Assembly (NCBI GenBank): GCA_001552515.1
Contig: BCRI01000013.1
Coordinates: 1 to 64,000, forward strand
DNA from: Sphaerimonospora mesophila NBRC 14179 = JCM 3151
Lineage (GTDB): Bacteria > Actinomycetota > Actinomycetes > Streptosporangiales > Streptosporangiaceae
Length of the DNA stretch: 64,000 nucleotides
Direction: 5' to 3'
The notes beneath the pieces were generated by a model, which was given only the letters and a program-made list of their open reading frames with translations, was not told where the DNA came from and ran no database searches. The position numbers and the translations under genes are program-made. Below, piece after piece: positions 26,137 through 35,083 of the stretch. The stretch's first letter is position 1. Every line of letters begins with the position of its first letter.

Positions 26137-26912
26137 CCGCGGCCATCCCCACCCTCGACTTCTCCCCCAGGCCGGGAGCCGCGCCGCTCCCCCGGATGGT
26201 CCTCGCCCAGGCCGGCGCGGAGATCAGGGCCATGCTGCGCAACGGCGAGCAGCTCGTGCTCACGCTGATCATCCCGATCCTGCTGCTGGTCGGCTTCTCC
26301 CTGGCGCCGCTGATCGACATCGGCGGCGGGTCCCGGGTCGCCTTCGTCGCCCCCGGCGTCCTCGCGCTCGCGGTCATGTCCACCGCGTTCACCGGCCAGG
26401 CCATCGCCACCGGCTTCGAGCGGCGGTACGGCGTGCTCAAACGGCTCGGCGCCACCCCGCTGTCGCGGACCGGGCTGCTGCTGGCCAAGACGGCGGCGGT
26501 CGTGGCCGTCGAGGTGCTCCAGGTCATCGTGATCGGCGTGGTGGCGGTCGCGCTCGGCTGGTCGCCGCGCGGCAACCCGCTGTGGACGGTGCTGCTGATC
26601 CTCTTCGGCACGGCCGCCTTCAGCGGGCTCGGCCTGCTCATGGCGGGCACCCTGCGGGCCGAGGCGACGCTGGCCGCGGCCAACCTCGTCTATCTGGTGC
26701 TGCTGGGGCTCGGCGGCGTGGTGTTCCCGATCGAGAAGTTCCCCGAGGGCGTGCAGCACGTGCTCACGCTGCTGCCGATCACGGCGCTGTCCGACGGGCT
26801 GCGCGGGGTGCTGACGAGCGGCGGCGGCCTGCCGGTGACGCAGCTTCTCGTGCTGGCCTGCTGGGCGGCGGGCACGCTGGCCCTGGCCGCGCGGACGTTC
26901 CGCTGGGAATGA
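26133..26912 (+). CDS. ABC-2 type permease subunit
   Basis: 259 aa from GTG 26133, overlapping the ATPase stop (GTGA). Six membrane segments: LTLIIPILLLVGFSLAPLI, VAPGVLALAVMSTAFTGQAI, AAVVAVEVLQVIVIGVVAVA, LLILFGTAAFSGLGLLMAGT, LVYLVLLGLGGVVFPIEKF and a last C-terminal helix. The pattern RYGVLKRLGATPLSR before helix 3 is typical of DrrB/NodJ-type exporters. Works with the upstream ATPase; substrate unknown. Confidence 0.9.
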   Translation: MTAAIPTLDFSPRPGAAPLPRMVLAQAGAEIRAMLRNGEQLVLTLIIPILLLVGFSLAPLIDIGGGSRVAFVAPGVLALAVMSTAFTGQAIATGFERRYGVLKRLGATPLSRTGLLLAKTAAVVAVEVLQVIVIGVVAVALGWSPRGNPLWTVLLILFGTAAFSGLGLLMAGTLRAEATLAAANLVYLVLLGLGGVVFPIEKFPEGVQHVLTLLPITALSDGLRGVLTSGGGLPVTQLLVLACWAAGTLALAARTFRWE

Positions 26913-26940
26913 CGGTGCGCAAGACCATGGGGTCGCCCGG

Positions 26941-27849
26941 ATGACCTCCGAGTCCCTCCCGGGTCCGGCCGAGCCGTACCGTGGCCGGGCCCGGCCGGGC
27001 ACGTCGTTGCGCGCGGCGGCCGGAGCCGTGCCGCCGTCCGGACTGGTGCTGCTCGCCATCCTGTCGGTCCAGCTCGGGGCCGGACTGGCCAAGAACCTGT
27101 TCGCCGAGCTGCCGCCGAGCGGCGTGGTCCTCCTGCGCATCGCGATCGGCGCGGCCATCCTCGTCCCGTTCGCCCCGCCCCGCCTGCGCGGGCTCGGCCG
27201 CCGGGACCTCGCCGTCGGGGCGGTCTTCGGGCTGAGCCTCGGGATCATGAACCTCTCGTTTTACGAGGCGCTGGCCCGGCTGCCGATCGGCATCGCCGTT
27301 ACGATCGAGTTCATCGGACCGCTCGGCGTCGCGGTCTTCGCCTCCCGGCGGCGGCTCGACCTGCTGTGGGTGGCGCTGGCCGGCGCCGGGGTGATCCTGC
27401 TCGCCCCCTGGGGACAGGCCGGCGACACGAGCTGGGCGGGCATCGGGTTCGCCGCGCTGGCGGGCGCCTGCTGGGCCGCCTACATCCTGCTGTCGGCGGC
27501 GACCGGGGCCCGCTTCCCCGGCACGAGCGGGCTGTCTCTGGCCATGATCGTGGCCACGATCATGACCGCGCCCGTCGGGGTGGCGTCGGGCGGGACCGAT
27601 CTGCTGCGGCCGGACGTCCTGCTCATCGGCGCGGGCATCGGCCTGCTCTCCTCGGTCATTCCGTACTCACTGGAGCTCGAGGCGCTGCGCCGCATGCCCA
27701 AACGGGTCTTCGGCATCCTGATGAGCCTCGAGCCCGCCGTCGCCGCGCTGGTCGGGCTCTTCGTGCTCGGGGAGATCCTCCAGGTCCGCGAGTGGGCCGC
27801 GATCGGCTGCGTCGTCGTCGCCTCGATCGGGGCCACCCGCTCCGGCTGA
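26941..27849 (+). CDS. EamA/RhtA-family drug/metabolite transporter
   Basis: 302 aa with ten predicted membrane segments arranged as two EamA repeats. GLVLLAILSVQLGAGLAKNL, SGVVLLRIAIGAAILVPFAP, GIAVTIEFIGPLGVAVFASR and RMPKRVFGILMSLEPAVAAL are close to RhtA-type (threonine/homoserine) exporters. Probably an amino-acid or metabolite exporter. It ends 8 nt from the stop of the convergent GntR gene and is the last gene before the hydroxyproline block. Confidence 0.88.
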   Translation: MTSESLPGPAEPYRGRARPGTSLRAAAGAVPPSGLVLLAILSVQLGAGLAKNLFAELPPSGVVLLRIAIGAAILVPFAPPRLRGLGRRDLAVGAVFGLSLGIMNLSFYEALARLPIGIAVTIEFIGPLGVAVFASRRRLDLLWVALAGAGVILLAPWGQAGDTSWAGIGFAALAGACWAAYILLSAATGARFPGTSGLSLAMIVATIMTAPVGVASGGTDLLRPDVLLIGAGIGLLSSVIPYSLELEALRRMPKRVFGILMSLEPAVAALVGLFVLGEILQVREWAAIGCVVVASIGATRSG

Positions 27850-27857
27850 CGGTCCGC

Positions 27858-28532
27858 CTACTCCTCCGGCTGGTCGGCCCAGATGCCGCGGACGTGGCGG
27901 ATGTGGCGGCTCATCACGCGCTCCGCCGCCGCGGCGTCGCCGCCGACCAGCGCGTCCAGGATGGCGATGTGCTCACCGGCCGAGGTGACCAGCGCGCCGC
28001 GCTCGGCCAGGCCGCGCAGGCCGTACAGGCGGGCCCGGCCGCGCAGGCCGCGGACCACCTCGACGAGGTGGGCGTTCCCCGACAGGCCCAGCAGGCCCAG
28101 GTGGAACCGCAGGTCGGCGTTGACGTAGGCGAGCAGGTCGCCGCTGTGCGCCGCGGCCACGATCTCCTCGGCGACCGGGCGCAGGGCCTCGAAATCGGCC
28201 GCCGGGCGGCTGCCCGCCAGCCGGGCAACCGTAGGAACCTCGATGAGCTCGCGGATCTGGGTGAGCTCGTCGAGGTCGCGATCGGTCATCTCGGTCACCC
28301 GGAAGCCCTTGTTGCGCACCACCTCGACCAGGCCCTCCTTGGCCAGGTCGAGCATGGCCTCGCGGACCGGGGTCGCCGACACGCCGAACTGCGCGGCGAG
28401 CACCGGGGCCGAGTAGACCAGGCCCGGCCGCATCTCGCCCGCGACCAGCGCGTCACGAAGCGCCTGCGCCACCTGCTCGCGCAGGCTCTGCCGCTCGCCC
28501 ACCAGCGGCAGGACGAGCCCGTCCGCGGTCAT
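27858..28532 (-). CDS. GntR-family regulator, FCD subfamily
   Basis: 224 aa from ATG 28532 with AGGAGG 9 nt upstream. N-terminal winged HTH (SLREQVAQALRDALVAGEMR then SAPVLAAQFGVSATPVREAM) and a C-terminal all-helical FCD effector domain (about 85-215), with candidate metal ligands in NADLRFHLGLL, EHIAILDAL and RHIRHVRG. FCD regulators usually repress catabolic genes until a small organic acid or amino-acid derivative binds. Last gene of the co-directional hydroxyproline block, so it probably controls it; candidate operators are near 38818 and 33822. Confidence 0.9.
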   Translation of the reverse strand: MTADGLVLPLVGERQSLREQVAQALRDALVAGEMRPGLVYSAPVLAAQFGVSATPVREAMLDLAKEGLVEVVRNKGFRVTEMTDRDLDELTQIRELIEVPTVARLAGSRPAADFEALRPVAEEIVAAAHSGDLLAYVNADLRFHLGLLGLSGNAHLVEVVRGLRGRARLYGLRGLAERGALVTSAGEHIAILDALVGGDAAAAERVMSRHIRHVRGIWADQPEE

Positions 28533-28536
28533 GTCC

Positions 28537-29080
28537 CTACCCTCCTTCGCGCTCGCCTGCGACCCCCCTCCACGCCCGGTAAGCGGTGACGGCGACCACC
28601 AGGTCCTGCCAGGCCATGCCCACGCTCTTGAAGACGCGGGGGCCCGGGCCGAAGGCCACTCGGCCGGTGGTGAGGTCGGCGAGATCGCCGGCGAGATGGT
28701 CTGCCGTGATCCTACCCGCACGTAGCGGAATGACCAGGTCGCCGACCTCCGCCAGAGCCGCCGTACGTGCCTCCGCCACGACGGTGGATCGCGCGACGAG
28801 ATCATCGTCCAGCTCGCGGGCGCCGGGTTCGTGGGATCCGACGGCGACGACCACGGCGCCGTCGCCGACCAGGTCACCGGAGAACGGCGGGGTACGCGCC
28901 GTCGTGCAGCAGGCGATCAGGTCGGCCTCCTCGACCGCCCGCCGCCAGGCCGGGCCGGACACCGGGTGGGCGTCGGCGAGCAGACCGGCGGCCGCGCAGC
29001 GCGTCCTGCAGAGCCTGTACGGCCCGGCCCGGCGGCACCAGCCCGGCCACCGTGTCCCCGTCCAGGTGGGGTGGCCCGTT
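28537..29080 (-). pseudogene. Decayed ornithine cyclodeaminase / mu-crystallin family gene
   Basis: The minus strand at about 29075-28992 encodes PPHLDGDTVAGLVPPGRAVQ ALQDALRG, the family N-terminus. The next recognisable part, in a different frame (28987-28537), is LLADAHPVSGPAWRRAVEEA followed by ADLIACCTTARTPPFSGDLV and FKSVGMAWQDLVVA, the C-terminal half of the NAD-binding domain and the family ending. About 120-150 residues, including the GxGxQ dinucleotide loop, are missing between them. So an internal deletion with frame change inactivated it. Members include proline-forming pyrroline-2-carboxylate reductases, which fit a hydroxyproline locus. It ends 4 nt before the GntR start. Confidence 0.82.
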
Positions 29081-29128
29081 CCTCAGCCGGCCTCTCCTCG
29101 TCCCGTCCCGTACGGACGTCGTGGCCGA

Positions 29129-29842
29129 TCACACGCCCCCCAGGTAGGCCTCGGCGACCCGCGCGTCGTCGCGCAGGTCGGCGGCGGTCCCGGTGAGGAC
29201 GCATGTCCCGTTCTCGATCACATACCCGCGGTGTGCGATCTTCAGCGCCGCCCTGGCGTTCTGCTCGACCAGCAGCACGGCCGTGCCCTCGGCGTTGATC
29301 TCCCTGATCACGTCCATCACGGCGGCGACCACCAGCGGGGCGAGGCCCATGGACGGCTCGTCGAGCAGCAGCAGCCGGGGTCCGGTGACCAGCGCCCTGC
29401 CGATGGCGAGCATCTGCTGCTCGCCACCGGACAGCGTGCCGCCCTGCTGCTCGCGGCGTTCCGCCAGCCGGGGCAGCAGCGCGTACACCCGGTCGATCCG
29501 CCGCCTGACCTCGGCCTGGTCGCGGACGGCGTAGCCGCCGAGCAGGAGGTTGTCGTGCACGCTCAGCGTGCTGAACACCCGCCGCCCCTCGGGGACGTGG
29601 ACCAGGCCGAGCCGCACGATCGCACTCGGCTTGGCACCGGTGATGTCGCGCCCGTCGTAGACGATCCTCCCCCCAGTGGGCCGGACCAGCCCCGACACGG
29701 CCGACAGCGTCGTCGTCTTGCCCGCGCCGTTGTTGCCGAGCAGGGCGACGGCCTCCCCCTCCCCGACGGTGAGGGCCAGCCCGCGCAGCGCGTGGACGCC
29801 GCCGTAATGGACGTCCAGACCGTCGATCTCAAGCGCCGCCAT
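29129..29842 (-). CDS. LivF-type branched-chain/amino-acid ABC ATPase
   Basis: 237 aa. Walker A LGNNGAGKTTTL, signature LSGGEQQMLAIGRAL, Walker B LLLLDEPSMGLAP and VLLVEQNARAALKIA, the LivF hallmark. With LivG it energises the HAAT-type importer encoded just upstream. Overlaps the end of the LivG gene by 14 nt. The decayed cyclodeaminase gene follows. Confidence 0.94.
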   Translation of the reverse strand: MAALEIDGLDVHYGGVHALRGLALTVGEGEAVALLGNNGAGKTTTLSAVSGLVRPTGGRIVYDGRDITGAKPSAIVRLGLVHVPEGRRVFSTLSVHDNLLLGGYAVRDQAEVRRRIDRVYALLPRLAERREQQGGTLSGGEQQMLAIGRALVTGPRLLLLDEPSMGLAPLVVAAVMDVIREINAEGTAVLLVEQNARAALKIAHRGYVIENGTCVLTGTAADLRDDARVAEAYLGGV

Positions 29843-30751
29843 CGTCGCGTCCTCCCGCCACGCTCGCCCTGGCCTGCTCGATCTCGGCCTCGTCTGCGTC
29901 CCTGCCGAGGTAGGCCTCGACGACCTCGGGATCGCGCCGCACCTCCTCCGGGGGTCCGTCGGCGATCTCCCGGCCGAAGTTCAGCACAACCACCCGCTGC
30001 GAGACGTCCATCACCAGCCCCATGTCGTGCTCGATCAGCACGATCGCGATGCCCAGGTCGCGGATGCGGCGGATGAGGTCGAGCATCTCGGCCTTCTCTC
30101 CGTGGTTGAGCCCGGCGGCCGGCTCGTCCAGCAGCAGCAGGTCGGGCCGCCGGGCCAGCGCCCTGGCGATCTCCACCCGCCGCTGCTCGCCGTACGGCAG
30201 GGCTCGGGCCGGGCCGTACCGGTCGCCGCGCAGCCCCGCGAAGTCCAGCCAGTGGTGGGCCTGCTCGGTGATCTCCCGCTCCCCTCTGCGATAGCGCGGG
30301 GTGTGCAGCAGCGCGTCGAAGACGCTCTGCCTGATCCACAGGTGGGTGCCGGCGCGGACGTTGTCCAGCACGGACATCTCACCGAACAGGCGCAGGTTCT
30401 GGAACGTGCGCGCCACACCCAGTGCGGCCACCGCCGAGGGCCGCAGCCCGGTGATGTCGCGCCCGCGCAGCCGTACGGCGCCGGCGGTGGGCCGGTAGAA
30501 GCCGGTCACGCAGTTGAAGGCGGAGGTCTTCCCCGCGCCGTTGGGGCCGATCAGCGAGACGATCTCGGCTTCGCCGACGCCGAAGGTCAGCCCGTCGATC
30601 GCGAGCACGCCGCCGAAGGACAGGCGCAGGTCCTCGATCGACAGCAACGGGTGGTCCGACGGCCCGCCCGACGTCTCGTTCACCGGGTCGTTCACCGTCT
30701 CGTTCACGGGGTCGTTCACCGTCTCGTTCACGAGGTCGTTCGCGGGGTCTT

Positions 30752-30755
<4 letters not shown>
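29829..30755 (-). CDS. LivG-type amino-acid ABC ATPase with repeat-bearing N-terminus
   Basis: 308 aa from ATG 30755 (ATGA overlap with the LivM stop). Walker A IGPNGAGKTSAFN, signature at LPYGEQRRVEIARAL, Walker B LLLLDEPAAGLNHGE and IVLIEHDMGLVM are LivG-typical. The first 30 residues are an unusual tandem repeat of NDPVNETV-like units encoded by a 24-bp DNA repeat (about 30668-30740) before the domain begins at LLSIEDLRLSFGGV. The C-terminal extension (ADEAEIEQARASVAG) overlaps livF. Confidence 0.93.
30668..30740 (-). repeat. 24-bp tandem repeat at the LivG N-terminus
   Basis: Three consecutive 24-bp units encode NDLVNETV, NDPVNETV and NDPVNETS. The units differ by only a few bases, which suggests recent slippage expansion inside the coding sequence. 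Confidence 0.85.
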
Positions 30756-31734
<979 letters not shown>

Positions 31735-31738
<4 letters not shown>

Positions 31739-32628
31739 ACCCGCTCCGTCACGCGCTCGCCGAGCAGGCCCGTCGGCCGTACGGTCAGGAACAGGATGAG
31801 CACGCCGAAGGCGAAGACGTCGCGCCACTCGCCGCCGAGCCAGAACGTGCCGAACGACTCCAGCAGGCCGAGGAGCAGCCCGCCCAGCATCGTGCCGGGA
31901 ATGTTGCCGATGCCGCCGATGACGGCCGCCGTGAACGCCTTCAGGCCGATCAGGAAGCCCATCATGAAGTCGATCTTCCCGTAGTGGGCCCCGGCCATGA
32001 CCCCGGCGGCCCCGGCGAGGGCGGAGCCGAGGAAGAAGGTCCGGGCGATGACGGCGTCCACGTCGATCCCCATGAGCGCGGCGGCCCGGGGGTCGAGCGC
32101 GACCGCCCGCATGGCCCGCCCCTCACGTGACCGGGTGACCAGCAGGTTCAGGCCGACCATGAGGACGACGGCCACACCGACCAGGGCGAGCTGCTGGAGG
32201 GTGACGCGGGCCCCGAGAACCTCCAGCGAGGTGCCGCCGAGCCGCACCGGATAGACCCTGGGGTCGGCTCCGGCGGCGGCGCGCATGCCGTACTCCAGCG
32301 CGAAGGACGCGCCGACCGCGGTGATCAGCAGCGAGAGCCGCGGGGCGCCGCGCAGCCGCCGGTAGGCCACCCGTTCCAGCAGCACCCCGGCGAGGCCGGT
32401 GGTGCCCATGGTGAGCACGAGCACCAGGAGCAGCAGGGGCAGGGCCATGGTCACCGACACACCACCGGCCGCGCCGAGGACGGCGAAGCCGGTGAACGCG
32501 CCGAGCATGTACAGGTCGCCGTGGGCGAAGTTCAGCAACTTCATGATCCCGTAGACCATGCTGTAGCCGAGCGCCACCAGCGCGTAGAACGACCCGACGA
32601 AGAGGCCGTTCCAGACCAGTTGCGTCAT
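31735..32628 (-). CDS. LivH-type amino-acid ABC permease
   Basis: 297 aa with about eight membrane segments. GLFVGSFYALVALGYSMVYG, IMKLLNFAHGDLYMLGAF and the EAA-like loop ALDPRAAALMGIDVDAVIA, then GGIGNIPGTMLGGLLLGLLE are typical of LivH. It starts 5 nt after the binding-protein stop (minus strand), in the same operon. Confidence 0.95.
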
Positions 32629-32633
32629 CGTTC

Positions 32634-33806
32634 CTACTGGAGGGGGTCCTGCAGGACGAACTTGCCGTCCTTGACGACCAGGATCTGGAAGCCGCCCGTG
32701 CTCAGGGTGTGCTCGGGGGTGAACTTCAGCGGCCCGGAGAACATCGAGAACCCGTCGATCGCCTCAAGGGCGGCGATGACCTTCTCACCGTCGGTGCCGC
32801 CGGCCTTGGTGATCGCCTCGGCGGCGAGCCGTACGGCGTCGTAGGACTGGTTGGAGTACGGCCCGGGGTCGGAGCCGAACTTCTGCTTGTAGTTCGCGAT
32901 CCAGCTTTCGGCGCCCTGGAGCGTCTCCGGGGTCTGGGTCATCGTGGCGTAGACGCCGTCTGCGGCCTCGGCGCCGGCGATCTCGATCAGCTTGGGCGAG
33001 ACCGAGCCGTCGCCGACGAGGATCTTGCCCTCGTAGCCCGCCTGGCGGAACTGCCTGGCGAGCAGGCCGGCCTCCTGGAAATAGCCCGTCCAGTAGACGT
33101 AGTCGGGCTTCTTGGCCAGCACGTTGTTGATGTTGGCGCTGTAGTCGCTCTCCTTGGGGGTGACCGCCTCCAGGATCGCGGTCTCCGGGCCGCCCGGCTC
33201 GTCGAGCAGCTTCTGGGTGCGCAGCGCCAGGTCCTTGGAGTAGCTGGTGTTGTCGTGCATGAGGGCGGCCTTGGCCGCCCCGTCCTTGGTCATCCAGGCG
33301 GCGGCCGCCTCGGCCTGCTGCCCACCGGTGCCGTTGATGAGGAAGACGTTCTTGAGCTTCTGGTCGACGAGCTCCTGCGAGTTGGCCACCGGGATGACCA
33401 TCGGGATGCCGGCCTTGTTGAAGATCGGCAGCGTGGGGAGGGTGGCCCCGGAGCAGTATCCGCCGACCGAGACGGCGATGCCCTCGGTCACCAGCTTGTT
33501 CGCACCGGCGGCCGCGGTCTGCGGGTCACAGGCGTCGTCGGCGGTCTTCAGCTCCAGCTTGCGGCCGAGCACGCCGCCCTTCTCGTTGATCTCGTCCACC
33601 GCCATCTGGGCGGCGTTGCTCATGTACGGACCGATCGCCGCCTCGCTGCCGGACTGCGGGATCAGCATGCCGAGTATGATCGGCTCGTCCTTGTTCTCAC
33701 CGGAACCCGCGTCGTCACTGCCGAGCAGTCCCTGTCCGCAGCCTGCGGTCAGCAGGGTCAGCGACGCCATCACGGCCGCGAGGGCCGTGCCACGGATCTT
33801 GTGCAT
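32634..33806 (-). CDS. Amino-acid ABC substrate-binding lipoprotein (LivK/Peripla_BP_6 type)
   Basis: 390 aa from ATG 33806 with GAGGAGG upstream. Lipoprotein signal MHKIRGTALAAVMASLTLLT followed by the lipobox LTAGC (Cys at about 24), then two Peripla_BP_6 lobes: IILGMLIPQSGSEAAIGPYM, KLELKTADDACDPQTAA, PDYVYWTGYFQEAGLLARQF and QSYDAVRLAAEAI. The neighbouring catabolic genes point to hydroxyproline or a related imino acid as ligand; that is inference. Confidence 0.93.
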   Translation of the reverse strand: MHKIRGTALAAVMASLTLLTAGCGQGLLGSDDAGSGENKDEPIILGMLIPQSGSEAAIGPYMSNAAQMAVDEINEKGGVLGRKLELKTADDACDPQTAAAGANKLVTEGIAVSVGGYCSGATLPTLPIFNKAGIPMVIPVANSQELVDQKLKNVFLINGTGGQQAEAAAAWMTKDGAAKAALMHDNTSYSKDLALRTQKLLDEPGGPETAILEAVTPKESDYSANINNVLAKKPDYVYWTGYFQEAGLLARQFRQAGYEGKILVGDGSVSPKLIEIAGAEAADGVYATMTQTPETLQGAESWIANYKQKFGSDPGPYSNQSYDAVRLAAEAITKAGGTDGEKVIAALEAIDGFSMFSGPLKFTPEHTLSTGGFQILVVKDGKFVLQDPLQ

Positions 33807-33821
33807 CCGCGCCTCCTCTTC

Positions 33822-33843
33822 GCAATGAGGACTGTGACATTGC
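33822..33843. promoter_or_regulatory. Inverted repeat upstream of the importer operon
   Basis: GCAATG-N10-CATTGC, 16-37 nt upstream of the binding-protein start. The right arm overlaps a possible -10 element and contains GTGACATTGC, which is close to GTGACAATGC in the promoter of the dehydrogenase genes at 38836. Candidate operator for the FCD regulator; unproven. Confidence 0.4.
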
Positions 33844-33866
33844 AGGTCCCACAAAGATCTCGTCAA
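33837..33866 (-). promoter_or_regulatory. Possible promoter of the importer genes
   Basis: Minus-strand TTGACG (33866-33861), 18-bp spacer and CAATGT (33842-33837). The -35 is good and the -10 moderate. If real, the transcription start would be just before the GAGGAGG ribosome site. Confidence 0.35.
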
Positions 33867-34009
33867 GGCCTGACATCAGACCGTTAGCGCCCTGTGAGCA
33901 CCCCACCGGATGCTGGTCCGCCGCGGCCGGGCGCCGACGGCACCGTGAGCACGGGGTATCGCACCGCGGCCTCGTCACCTCGGCACCTCGGCACGCCGAC
34001 GCGATTCGG

Positions 34010-34045
34010 TTCTCGACTCGGTTTTTGACTCGGTTCTCGACTCGG
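34010..34045. repeat. Three 12-bp tandem repeats abutting the epimerase stop codon
   Basis: TTCTCGACTCGG, TTTTTGACTCGG and TTCTCGACTCGG run back to back and end exactly at the stop codon of the epimerase gene (TAA at 34046-34048 on the minus strand). A fourth degenerate half-unit precedes them. Because 12 is divisible by three, the tract could have been coding before the stop arose. Confidence 0.85.
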
Positions 34046-35047
34046 TTACAGCAGGAACCCCGCGGGGAAGGGGTCGCGCGGATCGAGGAAGTACTGTGCC
34101 GTGCCGGTCACCCAGGCGCGCCCGGTGATCGTCGGGATCACCGCGGAGTAGCCTCCGGCGGTCGTCTCCGCCACCAGCCGGCCGACGAACCGGGTGCCGA
34201 TGAACGACTCGTTGACGAAGTCGGCGTCCAGCGGCAGCTCGCCCCGCGCGTGCAGCTGCGCCATCCGCGCGCTCGTCCCCGTGCCGCAGGGCGAACGGTC
34301 GAACCAGCCCGGATGGATCGCCATCGCGTGCCGCGAATGCCGGGCGTCCGATCCGGGAGCGACGAACTGGACGTGATGACAGCCGCGTATCCCCGGATCC
34401 TCGGGATGCGCCGGCTCGTCGTGCTCGTTGATCGCGGCCATCACGGCGAGCCCCGCGTCGAGGATCTCCTGCTTCCGCGACCGGTCGAACGGCAGTCCCA
34501 CGGACTCGATCGGCACGATCGCGTAGAAGTTGCCGCCGTAGGCGAGGTCGTAGCCGATCTCCCCGAGACCTGGCACCTTCACGGTGCGGTCCAGCGCGAC
34601 GCTGAACGACGGCACGTTGGTGATGGTCACCGACACGGCGGCGCCGTCCACCACCCGCACCTCGGCGGTGACCAGGCCCGCCGGGGTGTCCAGCCGGATC
34701 ACGGTCACCGGCTCGGTCACCTCGACCATTCCCGTCTCCACGAGCACGGTGGCGACGCCGATGGTGCCGTGGCCGCACATCGGCAGACAGCCCGACACCT
34801 CGATGTAGAGCACACCGAAGTCGGCGTCCGGCCGGGTGGGCGGCTGCAGGATCGCCCCGCTCATCGCCGAGTGGCCGCGTGGCTCGTACATGAGCAGCGT
34901 GCGCACATGGTCGAGGTTCGCCATGAAGTGCTCCCTGCGCTCCGCCATCGTCGCGCCCGGGATCACTCCCACTCCACCGGTGACCACCCGCGTGGGCATG
35001 CCCTCGGTGTGGGAGTCCACCGCGTGGAAGACCCGCTTCGTCCTCAT
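34046..35047 (-). CDS. 4-hydroxyproline 2-epimerase (proline racemase family)
   Basis: 333 aa. Both catalytic cysteines of the racemase/epimerase type are present: Cys91 in LPMCGHGTIG and Cys254 in SPCGTGTSARM. The related trans-3-hydroxyproline dehydratases replace the second Cys with Thr or Ser, so epimerisation of trans-4-hydroxy-L-proline to cis-4-hydroxy-D-proline is the better call. The neighbouring DHDPS-family and D-hydroxyproline dehydrogenase genes support it. ATG 35047 immediately follows a TAG stop of an 11-codon micro-ORF. Confidence 0.9.
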   Translation of the reverse strand: MRTKRVFHAVDSHTEGMPTRVVTGGVGVIPGATMAERREHFMANLDHVRTLLMYEPRGHSAMSGAILQPPTRPDADFGVLYIEVSGCLPMCGHGTIGVATVLVETGMVEVTEPVTVIRLDTPAGLVTAEVRVVDGAAVSVTITNVPSFSVALDRTVKVPGLGEIGYDLAYGGNFYAIVPIESVGLPFDRSRKQEILDAGLAVMAAINEHDEPAHPEDPGIRGCHHVQFVAPGSDARHSRHAMAIHPGWFDRSPCGTGTSARMAQLHARGELPLDADFVNESFIGTRFVGRLVAETTAGGYSAVIPTITGRAWVTGTAQYFLDPRDPFPAGFLL

Positions 35048-35083
35048 CTAACGCAGCCCCTCCGTCCAGTGCGGCCGTGCCAT
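35048..35083 (-). other. Micro-ORF created by a 36-bp junction duplication
   Basis: ATG GCA CGG ... CGT TAG encodes MARPHWTEGLR. Its ATG directly follows the TAG stop of the DHDPS-family gene, and its own TAG directly precedes the epimerase ATG (TAGATG at both junctions). The 18 bases ending at each TAGATG are 17/18 identical, so the micro-ORF arose by tandem duplication of the end of the upstream gene. It may simply couple translation. Confidence 0.5.
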
